64,000 nucleotides of DNA from Neoceratodus forsteri (lineage: Eukaryota; Chordata; Ceratodontiformes; Ceratodontidae). Positions 57,047-64,000 of the stretch are shown here, in pieces. Both the position numbers and the translations under genes were made by a program. The number at the start of each line of letters is the position of its first letter. The first letter of the stretch is position 1. The notes below the pieces were generated by a model, which was not told where the DNA came from, searched no databases, and saw nothing but the letters and a program-made list of their open reading frames with translations. The stretch spans positions 666,397,501 through 666,461,500 of the forward strand of contig CM057456.1 in the NCBI GenBank assembly GCA_016271365.2, given 5' to 3'.

Positions 57047-57330
57047 CAGGGCATCTATGAGTTCTGGTGTTGGCTTTCACCTCATACTGGACTCCTCTGT
57101 CCTGGCACAACTGCCTCAAGTAATCTGCAGTCTACCTGCTGTAGTTGGAAGCCATCTTCTTTTCTAACTAAGGCTACTCTGGCTTGCACTTTAGAAAAAA
57201 AATAAAACAGGTAGAAACTTTGACTGAAAGAAAAATGATATTGTTCTGTTTTCTCTTTAAAAAATAAATCACTGCCATATTTTGCAAGTGAGCTGTACAG
57301 TATGTAATATGCTAACACACTGAACTGTTA

Positions 57331-60039
57331 AAGCTTGTGTTACCAATCTTTATCACACTGCTGCCAACCAAATTTGTCACAAATGCACTCCTCAGGTCAG
57401 GCCCTCTGCTCCCACAGTGCCATCCTCAGAGTGCAAGTGTGAACAGGTAACATACAGGGTAATATTCCTGTCTGCTTTGGGTCTGAATCACCTTTTAGCC
57501 TCAAGTTCTGTGGGGATTCAAACTGTGAACCTTATGCTAGCATACCCAATTAACAGGCTCAGCTATGTACCCTCTTCAGGGAATGCGGTACAATCCTGCC
57601 CCCTAGGGCACCTAACCAGGTATCCAAAATGAACCATAAAACTCTATAAGAGACCTTTGGTATATTCTTACCTTTTCCAAGCTTAGTAATTCCATCAAGC
57701 CCTTGAACAGTTGTCAAGCCCTTGAACAGTTGTCAGACTTAATATCAGTTCAGCAATAACATGCAAAAAATAACTGAGGAGACCCAGGCAGTATCTTAAA
57801 GAAAATGTTTACTAAACATTTATAAAAACAGTACAAATACTAAAGAGCATCGTAATCACATAAAAGAAACAAAAAAGGGAAAACTACAGAACAAAACTCC
57901 TACTGCAATACATTTAGATCTTTGCTATATAAGGTATTACCTCTGTAAGTGTGTTTTAAGTTAGATCAGAGAACAGTTTCTCTCTTAGAGTCCCAAAAAG
58001 ATATGACGTACTTTCAGATACAAGTATCAGTTAACTGTGTCTCCACACACCCTTTATAAGTCTTCTAGCTCCTCCTTTTAGAATTAAAAATTACAAACAC
58101 TGATTTCCTACCAGGAGGTATGTTAAATAATGTGACATCAGAAGAAAAAGAAATTTCCTAAATATGACTCTTTGATTAAACATTTCCCTTTGATCTTGTT
58201 GTTGTTCCTGCTACCCAGGTAGATCTGAGAGAATGTTATGACTTTATGGTATCTCACAAGTCTTCCTACAGGAATCATAAAACTTTACAAGCCCTATACC
58301 CTGGCAAAATGACTCGAAGGTTCTAATTAAGACAAAAATGGGAAACCTTTAATCAGGTCTCTCTGGTCTATTTAATTAACTCCCAGTTTCAGCCTGACAC
58401 TTTGGTGTTAGGCCAATTTCCTCCCACACTGAAATGGTCATACACAGACCATGTATTTATAATATAGATATCATACAATAATAATATAAGAGGGGTTTTC
58501 CTGTGACAGTAGGTAGCCAAATATTTTTTTTCCAAAATTTGGATTTCTGTAACTTTTGTATAACTTTGATAGTATTCATTAAAATATTTAAAAAATTGCC
58601 AGGTATACAGGTTATCACTACATTTGAATATGCACATAGTTTCAGATTTCTAGCTTTAAATGGGACTGTGTTATAGCCTGCCAAACATGTTCCCAAAATT
58701 AAATTTCAGTTAGTTCCCGCTAATTTTAAAACTACATATCCAAATTTAACCAGAGTTGAAACATTTGAACTACTACACCACATGGTCATTTCTGAAAAAG
58801 TTCATATTTTCAGCTTTAAAGGGGATTAAATTAAAAGTAGTTAAACTTTCACAACATTTAAAAATTACATTTTTCAGGAATGTAAACTATACAGTTATAA
58901 ACCTCTGATACTTTAAAACTAGAAAATACAATACCATTACATTTGGCAGGTTCTTACCCCTTACAAGGAGACTGTGTGTGCTAATTTTATTATTTGCTTG
59001 CTATGAGAAATTGCAAAATAACATCTGTACTTAAAGTCAAATCTTACGAGTCTTTGTGAAAATTGCAGAATTTCATGAGAAATTCCAAAAAACTGGAATT
59101 TTCTAATTTTGCTCAGCCTTTTCTGAGGGGTTGTAATTAATGGATAGAGGTATACGAGGCAGGAAGTACAGAGGGTCACCAGGTTCTGGAGTAAGATGCA
59201 CAGTTTCACCAAGAAATGGACAGTTGAGATGGGTAGCACAACAGTGGTAGATCCCCAGGTTGGAGCAAAAAAGCACAGAGTGCCAACAATTCCAACCTGA
59301 ATGCAAGATATTTAAGGATCACATCCAGTAAATGTATGATCCAGGGAGCCTGGTGTACATGCAAGTCTAGAACTTAGAGGTACTCAAAAAGATTTAGCGG
59401 GGGAAGACAATGTCTTGGGCAGCAGGAAGAAAGAATTCTGACTATTCCAACAGGGTAGGTCGATAGGAAAAGGAGTCAGTGACCCACATTTAAGGGAGTT
59501 TGTCATTGTAAAGAACAAAGAGGATATTGGTCAGATCAGTAGTTCTACTGAGTCAATCTGGCTATGTCAAAAGATAAAGTGAGGGAACAGTTCCCTAGTG
59601 AGGAACAGCAGGACTGTGAAAAGCTCAGCCCAGCTTATCAAATGAAGTAGTGATATGTGCATTGTTAATGTTTAATCCTAAAAAAATTCTGGACGCTTCA
59701 TCAACAGAATATGCTATCATAAATACGTGAGAAAATGTTGCTAATCATATTTTTTTCTTCTGCAAAATTAAAACTGCTTAACCAATTTATCCAGTTATGT
59801 TAGACACCAGGATACACAGACTATAGATATGTAGGTCAAATGTTAACTCTATGCATGCAAGAGCAGAGAAGTTACAAACATCCATATTGTTGATAGTTTT
59901 CACAAAGTTCTGCAAATATTTATATAATAAAGTTTTGATCCCCTGTAACTTAAAAATCGTTTATCTAATTCACTCCATAGTTAGACCATTCTTTAAGCAT
60001 TATAAAAAGGTCATCAGTACTAATTTACACATGTCTTAC
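57331..60039. other. No gene seen; probable LTR and unassigned repeats
   Basis: 57330-58100 may contain the gypsy 5' LTR and untranslated leader, but a second LTR is needed to define it and is not in the window. A short direct repeat (aagcccttgaacagttgtca) occurs twice at 57697-57738. 58.1-60.0 kb is AT-rich, with short ORFs without motifs. Confidence 0.4.
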
Positions 60040-60350
60040 TCTAAGGGTTTAATGAGTTATATGCAGATGAAATATTTTCATGAAATTTCCTGAAAAAAAT
60101 AAAATGACAGGTTTTGAGCACATATAATTTTGAGACGATGCATCATATTGTCATGAAATCTGGCACACTGTTAGAGCACCTATCCTCAAGAAATCATGTC
60201 ACATTTAAGATCCCTGATCCAATAGATGATTAAGGTATATGCAGATAAAAAGTGTTGCTGAAATTTTGCACAAACAATAAAATGACAACATCTGAGCATG
60301 TACAATCTTGAAACTATCCAACCACATTTTATGATATTTGGCACATTTGT
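60040..60350. repeat. Degenerate tandem repeat of about 185 bp
   Basis: aataaaatgacaggttttga at 60101 and aataaaatgacaacatctga at 60286 begin similar blocks that also share a gaaatctggcac / gatatttggcac segment. Two units are visible. Confidence 0.6.
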
Positions 60351-60523
60351 GGCCATTGAACCAATTGCAAATTTCAGAGCTCTAGCTTGAACAGTTGTTG
60401 AGATATAATCAAATTACTGCATTTTAAAAATTCGGCAAAATTCCACAGATTCAGAATTTTCAGATTCCGCACAGCTCTATGAGGTAGTCTTATGCTGTTG
60501 TTTTGACTTTGGAAGATGGCACT

Positions 60524-60965
60524 TCATGCCCCTAGATTCTTTAAAATAGCATCCAGGGCAGAACCAAACAACAACCCTCCCTTAAAGGAGAGATTAAAAA
60601 CCTTAGACTTTGAAGCTTGATCAGCAACCCAGTGCTTGAGCCATACACTCCGCAAGGCTGACACAATGTGGTAGGCTGAACGGGACAGTATACACAAGTT
60701 CTCTGTGGAATCACCAAGAAAGGTGGAGGCCATGGCACCCAATTGCAAAATGCTCACCCCTTCTGAATCCAGCAGGAAGAAGCTGCCCAGGCTAGTGACC
60801 CACAAGTTTAAGGCTCTGGCAACAACAATAATGGAAGCACAGGAGGAACAAAAGCAAAGGTCTTTCTACATGGTGCATCCACTCATTTGTCATGGGAATC
60901 TAATAAGGCTTGACAGCCCTCAATTGGGATAGTGGTGTGCTTGATAGGGATAGTGGCATGCTTGA
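60524..60965 (-). pseudogene. DIRS-type retrotransposon gag-like fragment
   Basis: DIRS elements are tyrosine-recombinase retrotransposons. The minus frame reads SAYHIVSALRSVWLKHWVAD, then QASKSKVFNLSFKGGLLFGS and ALDAILKNLG, which matches the conserved end of vertebrate DIRS ORF1 (gag-like). The upstream part to about 60965 is split between frames (CRKTFAFVPP). No reverse transcriptase or recombinase is next to it, so this is a small remnant. Confidence 0.75.
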
Positions 60966-61029
60966 TTGAATTATATGCAGCCATATCTGTCAGCGAAGGG
61001 ACTTCCCAACTGCAGTATTTAACATCTAG

Positions 61030-62040
61030 AAAGGTGTTGAGGAGCTCTCCCCCCTCTCCATGGCCAGCCTGCTACAGCAAGAAATATCATCAGCTCCTGT
61101 TCCCACCTCCCAGCCCCAGGACAGCTGGGCAATGAAGCTCAGCAATCAGGATTCTGGGGCAGTCAGCTTGTCCAGGAGCTCACCCCCTCCCCACAACCAG
61201 CTCAATACAGCAAGAAACATCCTCAGCTCCAGCTCCCTTCTTCCAGCCCCAGGATGGCCAGGCAGCACCACTCATTCACTTAGGCATCTGGGGGCAGTCA
61301 GCTTCTCATGGAGTTCTCCCCCAATGACCAGCCTGCTACAGCAAGAAACATCCTCGACTCTAGCTCCCTCCTCCCAGCCCCAGGACAACCAGACAGTGCC
61401 TCTCAGCCATTCAGGATTCTGGATGCAGCTACCTTGTCCAGAAGCTCCTCCCCCTCCCCATGACCAGCCAGATACAGCAAGAAACATCCTCAGCTCCAGC
61501 TCCCTACTCTCAACCCTAGGACAGTCAGGCAGCGTTGCTCAGCCAATCAGGCTTCTGGGGGCAGCTGGCTTGTCCAGGAGCTCTCCCCCCAGTGACCAGC
61601 CTGCTACAGCAAGAAACATCCTCAGCTCTAGCTCCCTCCTTGCAGCTCCAGGCCAAGTGGTCAGTGCCGCTCAGCCACTCAGGCTTCTGAGGGCAGCCAG
61701 CTTGTCTAGAAGCTTTTCTTCTCTCCTCATGACAAGCAAGTAACAGCAAGAAAAATCCTCAGCTCTCACTCCTTCATCCCAGCTCCAAGACACCTAAGCA
61801 GTACTGCTCAGCCACTCAGGCTTCTGGGGGGCAGCCAGCTTGTCCAGAAGCCCTACCCCCCCACAACCAGCCTGATACAGCAAGAAACATCCTCAGCTCC
61901 AGCTCCATCCTTCCCAGCCCTAGGGCAGCTGGACAATGCCACTGAGGCTTCTAGGGGATCTGAGCTTGTCCAGGAGCTCTCCTCCCCATGACCAGCCTGC
62001 TGCAGCAAAAAAATATCCTCAGCTCCATCTTCCTTCTCCT
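61030..62040. repeat. 133-bp minisatellite, eight units
   Basis: acagcaagaaa(ca)tcctcagct begins units at 61074, 61207, 61338, 61474, 61606, 61743, 61877 and about 62003. The spacing is 126-137 bp, mean about 133. Each unit also has ccagccccaggacagc and cttgtccaggagct. A frame of 227 codons (61060-61743, plus) is open across five units although the period is not a multiple of three, so successive units are read in changing frames; I do not call a gene. Confidence 0.92.
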
Positions 62041-63109
62041 GTTGTGCCTGGGTTATGCCCCCTATTATCCCACATACACCTTACACTGTATTCCTTGTCT
62101 ATTATACTGTGATACTGCTGTTTTGCATTAACGTGTAGATTTAGGCACCCATCATATAAGTTTGAGTACCAGGAATGTGCTTTGCTGCTCATATATGTCA
62201 ATGTTAACATCCTTTATAGGATTAGACCATGCATGATTGGTATACCTCACTATAATGCATTGTGTTTGTCTTTTACATATATTCCATGTATAATCTACCT
62301 AATTACTGATATGATGACTCTGAGGGAACATCAGTGATTACTTTATACACTATATATAATATAATGGTAACATGGTAGTGTTACCATAGTTAGGGTTGAG
62401 TAGCATGTCTAGGGTTAAAGGTTGAAAACTTTGCACCTTAATAACTTTGCCACCGTTCAACAGATTTTCCTGAAATTTGGTATGCTTAGTTAGGCATGAT
62501 AGATCTTGGGTTCTGCCGACTTTTGTACTGGTCAGATATGCAGCTGCTGAGTTATTAAGCGACATCCAAATGCACAATTATGCTTTTTTGCACATTCTTT
62601 GCTCTCGTGTACAGGTTGCACAGTTTGCACAACTGGTCCAAAGGTTTCAGGGAATGTGCAACCAGGGTCCCTGATGTGCCTTTTGAAGATTTCATGAAAA
62701 AATATTAAACGATTCAATTGTTATTCAAAAAACAAGTTCCCATTATAAGTCAATGGGAAAAGTTAACAAAAAGTTTAAAGGTGTCACAAATGCACTATTT
62801 AGAGTCACAAATGGCCCTAGTAGTGTCACAAATCTGCCATTTTGTTTTTGGTTACTGATCAGAAAAATGCTTGCCATTTAAAATTGGGATCATCTAAGAA
62901 CACAATTTTTTTTTGTTCATTTAGTCAGACCATGAGGATGCCAGCCATGTATTTATTTTGTGGTTGAACACTCCAGAAATATGTTTCTCAAATTTCTGGG
63001 AACAGTAGTGTTGCAAAGTAGTGTCAGACTTGTGACACTTTTGCAAATTTTTGCGAACGTTTTCGCAAATTGCAACACTACTTCTCCAGGCTGTGGCAAA
63101 ATGACAGCA
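62041..63109. other. No gene seen
   Basis: AT-rich sequence. 62420-62560 has text of the type cctgaaatttggtatgc, similar in style to 60.1-60.4 kb, probably a dispersed or satellite-like repeat. Confidence 0.4.
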
Positions 63110-63250
63110 ATTCTTTGCCACCCTGCTGCAAAATAACAGTTTGGTCTTTTGTGCTGAAACTTGGAGAGAAAGCAGCCAACATCTCACAGATGTGCATTTT
63201 TGTGGTTTGGTGAACTAGTGGTGCACATATGCAAAGTTATGGTACTCTGA
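63110..63250. repeat. Dispersed repeat shared with the left end of the window
   Basis: aacagtttggtcttttgtgc, then cagatgtgcatttt matches aacagtttggtcttttgagt, then cagatgtgtatttt at 120-190. Same orientation. Confidence 0.65.
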
Positions 63251-63559
63251 AATTGACATTTTTTCCCATTAACTAACATGGTGGAGTCTGCCTCACCTTT
63301 CAGGGCTCGTATCTCATAAACAGTGTGAGATACAGATTTTTTGCCATGACCAAGTCTAGCAGTGAAAACCTAGCCAGGAAACTCATGAATCATGTGACAT
63401 TTTAATTTTTTTTTCTACGTCGTACGGTTACTGAGATATTAGCATTTTAGCATTACAACAGCTTGTTTTCTGCTCCAAGGCACATTATTATGCATACATT
63501 CCTTGTTTTCACTGTCTTTCTCAATGGAGCTTTCCAGGAAAAGTACGGTGTGTGCTCCA

Positions 63560-64000
63560 CTTACTGTTACATATAGGCTTTACATTTGTGTTTCCATGCC
63601 AGTTTGCCATAGTGTCCCCGTGTAAGCCACCATGTGCATTACCCTTTGTGTTTACATTTGTGTTCATGTTACTGCCTTTTTTGTCATTATTGTTGCTGTT
63701 ACCATTACCATTTGCATTTACAATTGTGGTACCATCACAGTGCGCATTACAGTTTGCGTTTCCAAACATGTCTGCATTTGCGATTCCGTTTCCTTTCCCA
63801 TTACTGTTGCTGTTACAGTTATCATTTGCATTTACAATAGTGGTACTGTGACTGTACCCGTTATGCTTTGCGTTTCCATATGGGCTTGCATTTGTGTTTT
63901 AGCTTCTGTTCCCTTTGGCCTTATTGTTGCTGTTACTATTACCATTTGTGTTTACAATAGCGGCACTGTGACCATGCACGTTACCAGATGCATTTCCCTA
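63560..64000. repeat. Hexamer-phased degenerate array, runs off the right edge
   Basis: The text can be cut into 6-mers ending mostly in at or gt (ttgcat, ttacaa, tactgt, tgctgt, taccat). A longer unit, marked by tttgcatttaca / tttgtgtttaca at 63711, 63825 and 63945, repeats at 114 and 120 bases, both multiples of six. Open frames on both strands (63552-63851 plus; 63521-63769 minus, Asn-rich) result from this. Confidence 0.8.

Larger units (their letters stand above)
54790..57330 (-). mobile_element. Ty3/gypsy-type LTR retrotransposon remnant, protease followed by integrase
   Basis: On the minus strand the order is gag (57046-55917), protease (55912-55283) and integrase (55256-54790), where it is cut by older LINE text. 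Integrase straight after protease is the order known from Gmr1-like gypsy elements of deuterostomes; in those, reverse transcriptase follows integrase and would have lain left of 54790. LTRs were not identified. The 5' LTR should lie right of 57.2 kb. Confidence 0.72.

Noticed and set aside
57331..58100. Gypsy 5' LTR
   Set aside because: No second LTR, no clear primer-binding site and no TG...CA boundary that I could defend.
61060..61743. 227-codon frame as a repeat protein gene
   Set aside because: The unit length is not a multiple of three and the frame changes from unit to unit, unlike a selected repeat protein.
61030..62040. CRISPR-like array
   Set aside because: The spacers are as similar to each other as the repeats; this is a minisatellite in a eukaryotic genome.

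Overview
This window looks like non-coding, repeat-dominated DNA from a large vertebrate genome, not a prokaryote. The evidence is GT-AG introns, tRNA-derived SINEs, microsatellites and a mixture of transposon classes: L1-like, CR1-like and L2-like LINEs, a DIRS remnant, a Ty3/gypsy remnant, PIF/Harbinger, hAT, a Helitron and many foldback MITEs. DIRS, Harbinger, Helitron and gypsy together are typical of amphibians, lobe-finned fish or reptiles rather than mammals or birds. An amphibian is my best guess, but the species cannot be fixed from the sequence alone. No conserved housekeeping gene is visible.

Layout. 0.16-1.6 kb: a long-period degenerate tandem repeat. 2.2-9.95 kb: a nearly full-length but dead L1-like LINE on the minus strand. 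12.8-19.4 kb: a decayed minus-strand Helitron with an N-terminal region, Rep, a PIF1-type helicase and, unusually, a complete ubiquitin-specific protease (USP) domain at its 3' end. 20-21.9 kb: a 256-bp satellite split by a hAT element. 23.3 kb: an SGNH-hydrolase-like reading frame. 25.9-42.9 kb: a five-exon plus-strand gene coding for a Myb/SANT-like protein with an acidic Pro-rich linker and a helical C-terminus. Its introns hold a giant palindromic Harbinger-type element (27.8-30.0 kb, itself split by a SINE), an 8.2-kb autonomous-type Harbinger (30.68-38.90 kb) and foldback MITEs.

The Harbinger carries three genes: a HARBI1-like DDE transposase (+), a Myb-like gene (-) whose 5' exons are tandemly duplicated, and a second Myb/SANT gene (+). 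The last has the same exon plan as the surrounding five-exon gene. The transposase would cut and join DNA, and the Myb proteins would bind element ends and help nuclear import, as known for this superfamily.

43.7-64 kb is a patchwork: a long inverted repeat with CA/GT runs, Pro-rich repeats with a second SINE copy, a Harbinger-type MITE, fragments of CR1, L1 and another LINE, a gypsy element with protease followed directly by integrase, a DIRS gag-like fragment, a 133-bp minisatellite and a hexamer-phased array that runs off the right edge.

The most unusual features are the Helitron-USP association, the three-gene Harbinger with its exon duplication beside a structurally similar multi-exon gene, and a family of foldback MITEs with a shared core but unrelated, self-complementary inner arms.
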